Shown: piece after piece, positions 1-9,476 of the stretch
How the letters are laid out: every line of letters begins with the position of its first letter
How positions within the stretch are numbered: position 1 is the first letter of the stretch
NCBI GenBank assembly: GCA_038062295.1
Contig: JBBTXL010000033.1
Span: 1-12,135 of the forward strand
Origin: JBBTXL01 sp038062295
GTDB lineage: Bacteria; Patescibacteriota; Minisyncoccia; GWC2-36-17; WO2-46-25
Reading direction: 5' to 3'
DNA: 12,135 nucleotides
Translations under genes and position numbers: made by a program
Notes under the pieces: generated by a model
What the model was told of the DNA's origin: nothing
Database searches by the model: none
The model's input: only the letters and a program-made list of their open reading frames with translations

Positions 1-1701
1 AAAATATTGGAGAAGGACGTCAGTGCGCGCATCAAAGGGAAGCCGGGAACGATAGGAGTAGAACAGATCGATTTTGTGGATGTTGCGCCCAACCAGTTCG
101 TTTCCATTGCGACAAGCTTTATCCCGTTTTTGGAACATGATGACGCAAACCGCGCGCTGATGGGTTCGAATATGCAGCGCCAGGCGGTGCCGTGCATTCG
201 CCAGGAGGCGCCGTTGGTGGCGACCGGTATTGAGCGGAAAGCGGCGCTGGACTCCGGCCAGGTGGTGGTTGCCGAGGAAGACGGCGAGGTGGTGGAAGTT
301 GATGCCGACCATGTGACGGTTGCCGCCGCCAAAGGCAAAGAAGAGATAACCTATCCGTTGCATTCGTTCATCCGTTCCAACCAGTATTCGGCCATTTCCC
401 AAAAGCCGGTCGTTGAGCGGCGCGCCAAGGTAAAAAAAGGCGATGTACTTGCCGACGGCGGCGCGACCGACCACGGCCAGATGGCGCTGGGGCAGAATTT
501 GCTGGTCGCATTCCTTTCATTCTCCGGAAACAATTTTGAAGATGCGATCATTCTTTCGGAGCGGCTGGTGCAGGACGACCGGTATACCTCTATCCATATT
601 GAGGATTTTTCCGTTGATGTGCGCGACACGAAGCTGGGCCCCGAGATCACCACCTATGACATTCCGAATGTCGGCGAGGACCGCTTGAAAGATCTGGATG
701 AGGATGGCGTGGTGCGGATCGGCGCCGAAGTGAACTCAAACGATATTTTGGTGGGTAAGATCTCTCCCAAAGGAGAAGCCGACCTGACGCCTGAAGAGCG
801 CCTGCTGCGCGCTATTTTCGGCGAACATGCGCGCGAAGTGAAAGACACGTCCCTACGTCTGCCGCACGGCAAGCGCGGCAAGGTTGTTGGTGTTAAGATA
901 TTTTCGCGTGACCGCGGCGACAAACTGCCATCGGGCGTTATCAAAAGCATTCGCGTTGAGGTCGCGGAGCTGCGCAAGATCTCTGTGGGCGACAAGCTTG
1001 CCGGACGCCACGGTAATAAAGGCGTTATTGCAAAAATCCTGCCGGTTGAAAACATGCCGTACTTGGCCGATGGGACGCCCGTGGATATTATTTTGAACCC
1101 CTTGGGTATCGCGTCACGTATGAACATCGGCCAGATCATGGAAACGCATCTGGGGTGGGCGGCACAGATACTGGGATACCAAGCGATCACGCCGGCGTTG
1201 GCAAGCGCCACGGAACAACATATCAAGGATGAGCTTGTTGCGGCGGGCATTCCCGAAACCGGCAAAGTGGACCTGTATGACGGCAGAACGGGGGAAAAAT
1301 TCAGCCGTCCGGTGACGGTGGGTGTTATTTACATGATGAAGCTGAACCACTTGGTGGAAGATAAGATCCACATGCGGTCTATCGGGCCGTACTCGCTCAT
1401 TACCCAGCAGCCGCTCGGGGGCAAGGCGCAGTTTGGCGGACAGCGGCTTGGTGAAATGGAAGTATGGGCGCTCGAAGGATATGGCGCCGCATATACTCTG
1501 CAGGAAATGTTGACGATAAAGTCGGACGACGTGCTTGGAAGAACGGCGGCGTACGACTCCATCATTCGGGGAGAAAAGATTAAGAGTCCGAACATTCCGG
1601 CATCGTTCCACGTGCTGGTCAACGAACTCAAGTCGCTTGGTCTTTCGGTGGAGTTCGACAACGCGGAGGAACCGTCCGCACCGGCCGGTCTTGACGAATA
1701 A
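1..1701 (+). CDS. rpoB: RNA polymerase beta subunit, C-terminal part (5' end outside window)
   Basis: The second-largest subunit of bacterial RNA polymerase, forming one side of the active-site cleft with beta'. The frame is open from base 1, so the gene is cut by the left edge; 566 codons are present and the TTG at 7 is not the true start. The fragment begins just before the family motif LEHDDANRALMGSNMQRQAVP (about 130-195), so the main rifampicin cluster lies outside the window. Visible landmarks are the GDKLAGRHGNKG active-site segment (codons about 330-341, with conserved Lys and His), the GQIMETHLGWA motif (about 1129-1161), and the C-terminal FGGQRLGEMEVWALEGYGA clamp region (about 1432-1490) that packs on beta'. 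It ends in TAA with a short acidic, proline-containing tail. rpoC follows after 11 bp, so the two are surely co-transcribed. There is no intein, frameshift or large lineage insert in the visible part. Confidence 0.98.
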   Translation, partial: KILEKDVSARIKGKPGTIGVEQIDFVDVAPNQFVSIATSFIPFLEHDDANRALMGSNMQRQAVPCIRQEAPLVATGIERKAALDSGQVVVAEEDGEVVEVDADHVTVAAAKGKEEITYPLHSFIRSNQYSAISQKPVVERRAKVKKGDVLADGGATDHGQMALGQNLLVAFLSFSGNNFEDAIILSERLVQDDRYTSIHIEDFSVDVRDTKLGPEITTYDIPNVGEDRLKDLDEDGVVRIGAEVNSNDILVGKISPKGEADLTPEERLLRAIFGEHAREVKDTSLRLPHGKRGKVVGVKIFSRDRGDKLPSGVIKSIRVEVAELRKISVGDKLAGRHGNKGVIAKILPVENMPYLADGTPVDIILNPLGIASRMNIGQIMETHLGWAAQILGYQAITPALASATEQHIKDELVAAGIPETGKVDLYDGRTGEKFSRPVTVGVIYMMKLNHLVEDKIHMRSIGPYSLITQQPLGGKAQFGGQRLGEMEVWALEGYGAAYTLQEMLTIKSDDVLGRTAAYDSIIRGEKIKSPNIPASFHVLVNELKSLGLSVEFDNAEEPSAPAGLDE

Positions 1702-1712
1702 CACGCACACCT

Positions 1713-5306
<3,594 letters not shown>

Positions 5307-5323
5307 CATATCTCTAACCAAAA

Positions 5324-5362
5324 AAGACAAAAGCCATGCTTTGCACGGCTTTTGTTTTGTTT
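5324..5362. terminator. Bidirectional intrinsic terminator between rpoC and the convergent small gene
   Basis: Bases 5327-5335 (ACAAAAGCC) pair perfectly with 5347-5355 (GGCTTTTGT). Inside, TGC/GCA (5337-5339 and 5343-5345) extends the hairpin past one A-C mismatch, leaving a TTT loop. A/T and G-T pairs extend the base outward to about 5324 and 5358. The plus side is followed by TTTTGTTT; the minus-strand reading is followed by a run of T (the A-run at 5320-5325). It can therefore stop both rpoC transcripts and those of the minus-strand gene whose stop codon is at 5361-5363. Confidence 0.9.
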
Positions 5363-5732
5363 AATCTTCGAGTTTGATCTCAATCGTGCATTTATGCGCA
5401 GTTTCTGCGCATTTCTTGATTTCCCTTTTCGCGATTTCTAAAATCGCGCGGTGATAGACCGTACAGATAATTTTCTGGTCGGGATTCCTTGGATGAGTAC
5501 CCAAACGGATGCCGAGCAGGGGATAATGTCGTGTGAAGGGCATGATCCCGAACCGATATCCTGGAACAAGCATAGTAATCCCGTAAATTGCATATCGATA
5601 CCCATCGCAACCCTCATATCTTATGAGACCAACGGTCAGAGGATGCTCGGATTTGTCTTTGATCTGCTCACATATGCGTTGTGCTGTCTCAAGTAATGCC
5701 CCCTCGCCAATATGCACCTGGAGCTTAACCAT
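5361..5732 (-). CDS. Small conserved-looking protein of unknown function (123 aa)
   Basis: I do not recognise this protein. It is 123 aa, soluble-looking, with no signal peptide or membrane segment. The N half (KLQVHIGEG, then a helix-like stretch to about residue 27) suggests an alpha/beta fold. The middle (about 43-80) is rich in Tyr, Gly and hydrophobic residues. The C-terminal third is Lys/Glu-rich and probably helical (AILEIAKREIKKCAETA). There are five cysteines, but they are scattered and do not form a clear zinc-finger pattern. Support for a real gene is strong: start ATG at 5732 has AGGAGGT five bases upstream, a TTGACA-17-TATGCT promoter lies before that, and the stop sits at a bidirectional terminator. 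It is a single-gene unit. My hand count of GC is about 46%, lower than the surrounding genes, which together with the different start signals hints at a different origin. Reading the opposite strand gives an 81-codon frame without such signals. Confidence 0.8.
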   Translation of the reverse strand: MVKLQVHIGEGALLETAQRICEQIKDKSEHPLTVGLIRYEGCDGYRYAIYGITMLVPGYRFGIMPFTRHYPLLGIRLGTHPRNPDQKIICTVYHRAILEIAKREIKKCAETAHKCTIEIKLED

Positions 5733-5736
5733 GATT

Positions 5737-5743
5737 ACCTCCT
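5737..5743 (-). promoter_or_regulatory. Strong Shine-Dalgarno site (AGGAGGT) of the small gene
   Basis: On the minus strand AGGAGGT is followed by five bases (AATCA region) and then the ATG at 5732. It fixes the start of the 123-aa gene. No other gene start in the window has a comparable site, which makes this one stand out. Confidence 0.85.
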
Positions 5744-5787
5744 TTTTTTAAAGATCTATTTTCCAGTCTCAAGAAATAAGCTTTTTG

Positions 5788-5816
5788 AGCATATTTCTTC
5801 CTTACTCTTTTGTCAA
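5788..5816 (-). promoter_or_regulatory. Sigma-70-type promoter of the small gene (TTGACA-17-TATGCT)
   Basis: On the minus strand a perfect -35 TTGACA (5811-5816) is separated by exactly 17 bp from TATGCT (5788-5793), a 4/6 match to TATAAT. The predicted start is near 5781, giving a leader of about 49 nt that ends in the AGGAGGT site. The promoter lies between the sugar-transferase stop (5830) and the small gene, so the small gene is probably expressed independently. An imperfect hairpin, CTCAAGAAA/TTTTTGAG at 5768-5789, overlaps the start region; it lacks a T-run and could be an operator or chance. Confidence 0.75.
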
Positions 5817-5829
5817 TAAAACCCCATAC

Positions 5830-7197
5830 CTAGTGCCCCTCGCGGGAGAGGACGACGCGGGCGGTGCGCAGGAGGATGTCTAAGTCTACAATAGCGTCGC
5901 GGTTCTTGATGTAGTACAGATCATACTGCAGTTTTTCCGTGCTGTCTTTCACCGATGCGCCGCCGTGCGGATCGTTTACCTGTGCCCAGCCGGTGAGCCC
6001 GGGTTTCACCAAATGCCGCATGGGGTAATGCGGTATTTCCTTTTCAAGCGTTTCCACGAATTCCGGCCGTTCCGGCCGCGGGCCGATGAGACTCATGTCT
6101 CCCACTAGGACATTCCACAGTTGCGGGAGCTCGTCTATGCGAAGTTTACGCAGGATGCCGCCAACGCGCGTGACGCGGTTATCCTCCTGCGTCGTCCAGG
6201 CGATCCCAGCCTGTTCGGCATTTGTTATCATGGTGCGGAATTTTACAACACGAAATATTCTTCCGTTCTTACCGACGCGTCGCTGGCGATACAGGACGGG
6301 GCCGCTACTGTCAAACGCAACGGCAAGCGAGACGAGGGGAAAGAGCATAAGGGTCGCGGTACCCAGGGTCACCGCGACCAGAATGTCGAACAAGCGTTTG
6401 GCGGCTTCGTATCCGCTTTTTCCCGCAGCAATGAGGTTTTCCAGGAACCATGTTTCTCCGATGACGGATACCAGGACCTTTTTCATGACCAGTTCATAAA
6501 ATTTCGGAAGGTCGTATACGGATATGCTAAGCGGTATGAGCTCGTAGAGCGCGCGTGACATTGCTTCTGCTTCCGTGGGACTCCCGCTTTTGGTATAGAC
6601 AACCGCGTCAACACGCCATTCCCGCGCAACATCTTTCAGTCGCGGCGCGTCCGCGGGCGTGCACACCCCCGCTGTTTTATACCCAAGCTGCGGGTGTGCC
6701 GCAAATAGCGCCATGATCTCCTCGGTCTCTTTATTGCTCCCGACGAACATGATATGATGCAGCAAATGGCGTGAGCTGACAAAGCGGTTGTACCCATGCC
6801 GCCACACCCAAAAGAGCGCGGAGAAAATAATCGCCGTTAACACGAGATTTGTTTTTGGCGTAATCCCGAACGATGGGACAAGGTAGAACACCATGACTGC
6901 CGCGAGAACACACGAAAGCATCGCTTTCGTCAGTAGCGTCACAAAGCGGTATCCGTTGCGGGGCGCTTTTCGGTCATATAATCCCGCGATGCGGAATATC
7001 ACGAGCCACAACAGGAAGGTAATGGTGAAGGGGAATAGGTGGTCATGCCATATCGCTTCGGATACCGCGCCATAACGGATAAACAGCGCAAGCCACAGCG
7101 CCGCATACAACAGCGCAATGTCTCCCGCAACGAGTATCAAACGGGCAAAGGAATAGACCGGTTTCATCGCCTGTACGATACAACACTTTTTGTCCAT
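5830..7197 (-). CDS. Polyprenyl-phosphate sugar-1-phosphate transferase (WbaP/WcaJ-type bacterial sugar transferase)
   Basis: A membrane enzyme that moves a sugar-1-phosphate from a nucleotide sugar to undecaprenyl phosphate, the first step of exopolysaccharide, capsule or O-chain assembly. With the start at 7197 (MDKKCC) it has 455 aa, normal for the family. About four N-terminal membrane segments (roughly 13-35, 49-66, 85-104 and 115-133) are followed by a CoA-binding-like Rossmann region (HHIMFVGSNKET...). A further hydrophobic segment at about 268-293 leads into the catalytic domain: GPVLYRQRRVGKNG from 299, KFRTM at 319-323, the catalytic Asp-Glu pair D355-E356 in LRIDELPQLWNVL, then GPRPERPEF and KPGLTGWAQVN. 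An upstream in-frame ATG at 7416 would run antisense into scpA and adds no family sequence, so I reject it; ATG at 7167 (MKPVYSF) is a possible shorter start. The sugar is not determinable. No clear terminator follows. Confidence 0.93.
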   Translation of the reverse strand: MDKKCCIVQAMKPVYSFARLILVAGDIALLYAALWLALFIRYGAVSEAIWHDHLFPFTITFLLWLVIFRIAGLYDRKAPRNGYRFVTLLTKAMLSCVLAAVMVFYLVPSFGITPKTNLVLTAIIFSALFWVWRHGYNRFVSSRHLLHHIMFVGSNKETEEIMALFAAHPQLGYKTAGVCTPADAPRLKDVAREWRVDAVVYTKSGSPTEAEAMSRALYELIPLSISVYDLPKFYELVMKKVLVSVIGETWFLENLIAAGKSGYEAAKRLFDILVAVTLGTATLMLFPLVSLAVAFDSSGPVLYRQRRVGKNGRIFRVVKFRTMITNAEQAGIAWTTQEDNRVTRVGGILRKLRIDELPQLWNVLVGDMSLIGPRPERPEFVETLEKEIPHYPMRHLVKPGLTGWAQVNDPHGGASVKDSTEKLQYDLYYIKNRDAIVDLDILLRTARVVLSREGH

Positions 7198-7202
7198 AAT
7201 CA

Positions 7203-7904
7203 ATGTATACCGTACAACTGAAAACATTTGAGGGACCCCTTGAGTTACTGCTTGACCTGATAGAAAAGGATAAACTGGATATTTCCGATATCTCCCTTGC
7301 CGAAGTGACAGGCCAGTTTCTTGAGTATACCGAGCATTTTCAGGAGAAAGACCCGGGGTATCTTGCCGATTTTTTGGTGATCGCGGCGAAGCTGATCTTG
7401 ATAAAGTCGCGTACACTGCTGCCGTTCTTTGCCGTGACTGCGGAGGAGGAACAGGAGATCACGGAACTGAAAGACAAGCTTGCGCTCTATCGCGAGATAC
7501 GCGCACAGGCGCGTGTGTTGGGAACGCTTGAGCGCACGCGGCGCATGTTGTATCATCGTCCGTCGGGATTGCGGAACATCCGCGTATTTGCGCCGCCCGA
7601 AGGCGTTACCGGGGAAACGCTTGCGGAAGTGTTCGGGATGCTGTGCGCCACGCGCACTGCAGAAAAAGATGCGCCGCGCGAGGAGCAGCGTATCGACCCG
7701 GTCATTTCTTTTGAAGAAAAGATCGCCGATATCCGTTCGCGTATCGAACAGGGAGCCGCGGCAAGTTTTCGCGCGCTCGCCGGCGACGATTCAAAAACAC
7801 ACCGCATCCTTTCGTTCCTTGCCGTTCTCGAACTGGTACGGCAGAAGTTTATGACCGTTCATCAGCAGGAAACATTTGGCGATATAACCCTGGTTAAGTT
7901 ATAA
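7203..7904 (+). CDS. scpA: Segregation and condensation protein A (kleisin)
   Basis: The kleisin subunit that bridges the SMC dimer and binds ScpB dimers, acting in chromosome compaction and segregation on the nucleoid. It is 233 aa, near the usual 230-270. The N terminus carries the diagnostic kleisin helix: YTVQLKTFEGPLELLLDLIEKDKLDISDISLAEVT, followed by DPGYLADFLVIAAKLILIKSRTLLP (to about residue 75), the SMC neck-binding region. A variable charged middle and a C-terminal winged helix (about residues 170-230, RILSFLAVLELVRQKFMTV) complete the fold. The ATG at 7203 starts exactly at the conserved N terminus; no Shine-Dalgarno precedes it, only an A/T-rich CATAATCA. It stands 5 bp from the divergent sugar-transferase start. 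scpB follows after 20 bp. No smc gene is in the window. Confidence 0.95.
   Translation: MYTVQLKTFEGPLELLLDLIEKDKLDISDISLAEVTGQFLEYTEHFQEKDPGYLADFLVIAAKLILIKSRTLLPFFAVTAEEEQEITELKDKLALYREIRAQARVLGTLERTRRMLYHRPSGLRNIRVFAPPEGVTGETLAEVFGMLCATRTAEKDAPREEQRIDPVISFEEKIADIRSRIEQGAAASFRALAGDDSKTHRILSFLAVLELVRQKFMTVHQQETFGDITLVKL
7204..7209 (-). promoter_or_regulatory. Possible -10 box for a leaderless sugar-transferase mRNA
   Basis: On the minus strand TATACA is followed by six bases and the ATG at 7197, so transcription would begin at or next to the start codon. The same TATA-box-to-ATG distance is seen for the deacylase gene at 10590. The box lies inside the first codons of divergent scpA. A -35 at 17 bp spacing (CTCAAA) matches only 3/6, so the call is weak. 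Confidence 0.3.
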
Positions 7905-7905
7905 T
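7876..7905 (+). promoter_or_regulatory. Possible promoter before scpB, inside the scpA end
   Basis: TTGGCG (7876-7881, 4/6 match to TTGACA), an 18-bp spacer and a perfect TATAAT (7900-7905) overlap the last scpA codons and stop. Predicted start is near 7912, leaving about 13 nt before the scpB ATG. It could add transcription of scpB, the carboxypeptidase and mraY; a chance TATAAT over the stop codon is the alternative. Confidence 0.35.
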
Positions 7906-7924
7906 AGGCGCGACTGCATAATCC

Positions 7925-8455
7925 ATGAAAGATATCAAGTATACAATCGAAGCGTTGCTGTTCGTTTCTGGCGAGGAGATGAGTATGCGGACGCTCAAAC
8001 GGTTGCTGGGAGATGTTTCCGATCAGGAGCTCGAGGACGGCATTGCCGCATTAACGCGCGATCATGCGGAGCGCGGTGTGCGTGTTCTTGCCAAGGATGG
8101 CCGCGTGCAGCTGGTGAGCGCGCCGGAGTACGCGGAGCTGGTCGCAGAGCTGGTTACGTCGCGGCTGGACGAAGAGTTGACTCCCGCGACACTTGAAACG
8201 CTTGCGTGTATTGCGTACCGCGAGCCCATCACGAAGCGCGAGATCGACGAACTACGGGGCGTCAATTCCATTTTTTCTCTCCGGAGTCTCTTGATGCGCG
8301 GCCTGATCGAACGCACCTCATCCGGATCACCGAGTGCCGGCCTGCCAGCGCAGGCAGGCGACCGGTATCGGACGACGCTTGATTTTTTAAAGAAACTGGG
8401 AGTGGAACGGGTCAACGACTTGCCGAACCATGCAGCGCTTCAAAACAATTCGTGA
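7925..8455 (+). CDS. scpB: Segregation and condensation protein B
   Basis: Dimeric winged-helix partner of ScpA in the SMC condensin complex. It is 176 aa, normal length. The N-terminal winged helix begins with the classic IEALLFVSGEEMSMRTLKRLL. The second contains TPATLETLACIAYREPITKREIDELRGVNSIFSLRSLLMRGLIER, a textbook ScpB signature, and the protein ends with FLKKLGVERVNDLP. Between LIER (about residue 131) and YRTT lies an unusually long wing holding GLPAQAG (residues 139-145), encoded by a GC-rich palindrome; this looks like an in-frame insertion of about seven residues that leaves the domain readable. ATG at 7925 has no Shine-Dalgarno but is preceded by CATAATCC, nearly the same as before scpA. 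The stop is TGA. The following carboxypeptidase gene overlaps its last 26 nt, which suggests coupled translation. Confidence 0.95.
   Translation: MKDIKYTIEALLFVSGEEMSMRTLKRLLGDVSDQELEDGIAALTRDHAERGVRVLAKDGRVQLVSAPEYAELVAELVTSRLDEELTPATLETLACIAYREPITKREIDELRGVNSIFSLRSLLMRGLIERTSSGSPSAGLPAQAGDRYRTTLDFLKKLGVERVNDLPNHAALQNNS
8340..8359. repeat. GC-rich palindrome inserted in frame in scpB
   Basis: GCCTGCC (8340-8346) and GGCAGGC (8353-8359) are perfect 7-bp inverted arms around AGCGCA. The element encodes GLPAQAG in the wing of the second winged helix, where related proteins as I remember them are about seven residues shorter. CCTGCC/GGCAGG palindromes are, from memory, frequent dispersed elements in Patescibacteria genomes. 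No second copy is present in this window, so calling it a mobile repeat is an inference. Confidence 0.6.
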
Positions 8456-9476
8456 ATGGGTGCGCAATGCCGACGCGGCCGCGATCGCACGGGCGCGCAT
8501 TATAGGAACGCTCATGGGTGCGCTCGTGTTCGGTGTTTTTTTATATCACCATGTGTTCTTTGTGCCAGCACAGGAAAGTGACATGGCTGCCGTCGCGTTG
8601 GTTCCATCCGCCGGTCTTTCCGGTGTTGTATCGCGGGGGGAAGGTGACAGTATTTCACCGCAACAGCCGACGGAAGATGTTGCGACCGAGGTTCCCGAAG
8701 TTTTAGAAACGGTGGAAACGGCTCCCGCGGGTGGTGACAGGAGTGCATTGATCGGGCCGGATGAGCACTTTTCCGCGCGCGCGATTGCGATTACGGACGA
8801 AACCGGTGCACGATCCTTATACGAAAAAAACAGCGATGCGGAGCTCCCGATCGCTAGTCTTACCAAACTCATGACGGCCGTTATCGTGCTTGAGCATATG
8901 TCGCTGGACGATGTTATTGCGGTGAGTGCTGCCGCGGTGGTAACCGATGGCGTTGCGGGCAACGTGCGCGCGGGTGAAACAATCGTCGCGCGCGACCTTC
9001 TGAAGATCATGCTCATTGTTTCGAGTAACGATGCCGCCGCTGCTTTTGCGGATGTGTTTGCTGGGCGCGGCATGGACCTGGTCGCGTTGATGAACGAAAA
9101 AGCCGCGGAGCTCGGCATGGCGCATACGCATTTCGTAAATCCGCACGGGCTGGACGAGGACGGACATGTGAGCACCGCCTCCGACCTTGCGCGGCTTACG
9201 GCATATTCATTCACGCATCGGACGATCTGGGATATCCTTGCCGAAAAGTCGGACACGGTTTTTTCCGCGGACGCACGGATCACACATCAGCTGCTTTCCA
9301 ACAACGAACTGGTGCAGGCCGGGAACGCACTGATACTGGGAGGGAAAACGGGATATACCACCATGGCGCTCGGGTGCATGATCACCAAGCTGATCTCGGG
9401 GGAGATCATAGTGGTACTTGGCTCCGCAGACCGTGCGGAGGAAACGGAGCGGCTGATACATACGATGCATGATTGA
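8430..9476 (+). CDS. Membrane-anchored D-alanyl-D-alanine carboxypeptidase (peptidase S11, DacA/DacF-like)
   Basis: A serine peptidase that removes the terminal D-Ala from peptidoglycan pentapeptides outside the membrane, limiting cross-linking. It is 348 aa. A basic N terminus precedes one membrane segment (about 24-46, IIGTLMGALVFGVFLYHHVFFV) that looks like an uncleaved anchor. Residues about 50-110 are an acidic Pro/Val/Thr-rich linker. The S11 domain starts near 112 and has all three penicillin-binding motifs: S143-L-T-K146 (catalytic Ser and Lys), S198-S-N200, and K306-T-G308. It stops soon after, with no room for the C-terminal beta domain or amphipathic anchor of E. coli DacA, so anchoring is N-terminal. 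The ATG at 8430 overlaps scpB by 26 nt; GTG at 8460 is an alternative start just past the scpB stop and would keep the membrane segment. Its end overlaps mraY by 8 nt. Which of dacA, dacB or dacF it matches cannot be told. Confidence 0.92.
   Translation: MQRFKTIREWVRNADAAAIARARIIGTLMGALVFGVFLYHHVFFVPAQESDMAAVALVPSAGLSGVVSRGEGDSISPQQPTEDVATEVPEVLETVETAPAGGDRSALIGPDEHFSARAIAITDETGARSLYEKNSDAELPIASLTKLMTAVIVLEHMSLDDVIAVSAAAVVTDGVAGNVRAGETIVARDLLKIMLIVSSNDAAAAFADVFAGRGMDLVALMNEKAAELGMAHTHFVNPHGLDEDGHVSTASDLARLTAYSFTHRTIWDILAEKSDTVFSADARITHQLLSNNELVQAGNALILGGKTGYTTMALGCMITKLISGEIIVVLGSADRAEETERLIHTMHD

Noticed and set aside
5395..5448. Two hairpins in the small gene: TGCGCA repeated around GTTTC (5395-5411) and CGCGATTT/AAATCGCG with a CTA loop (5430-5448)
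   Set aside because: An 8-bp stem with a short loop is expected about once by chance in 12 kb, and both lie within coding sequence without a T-run.
5451..5696. Plus-strand 81-codon frame opposite the small unknown gene
   Set aside because: It has no ribosome site or promoter, while the minus-strand gene has promoter, Shine-Dalgarno and terminator.
6086..6558. Two plus-strand open frames of 137 and 145 codons within the sugar transferase
   Set aside because: They are antisense to its conserved catalytic motifs, have no start signals and no family-like sequence.
7198..7416. N-terminal extension of the sugar transferase to an ATG at 7416
   Set aside because: The extra 73 residues are antisense to the conserved start of scpA, are Arg/Ser/Pro-rich and add nothing typical of the family; ATG at 7197 gives the usual length.
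8453..9476. Recoded UGA (glycine) as in Gracilibacteria/SR1
   Set aside because: TGA ends scpB and the carboxypeptidase at family-typical lengths and no conserved glycine uses it.
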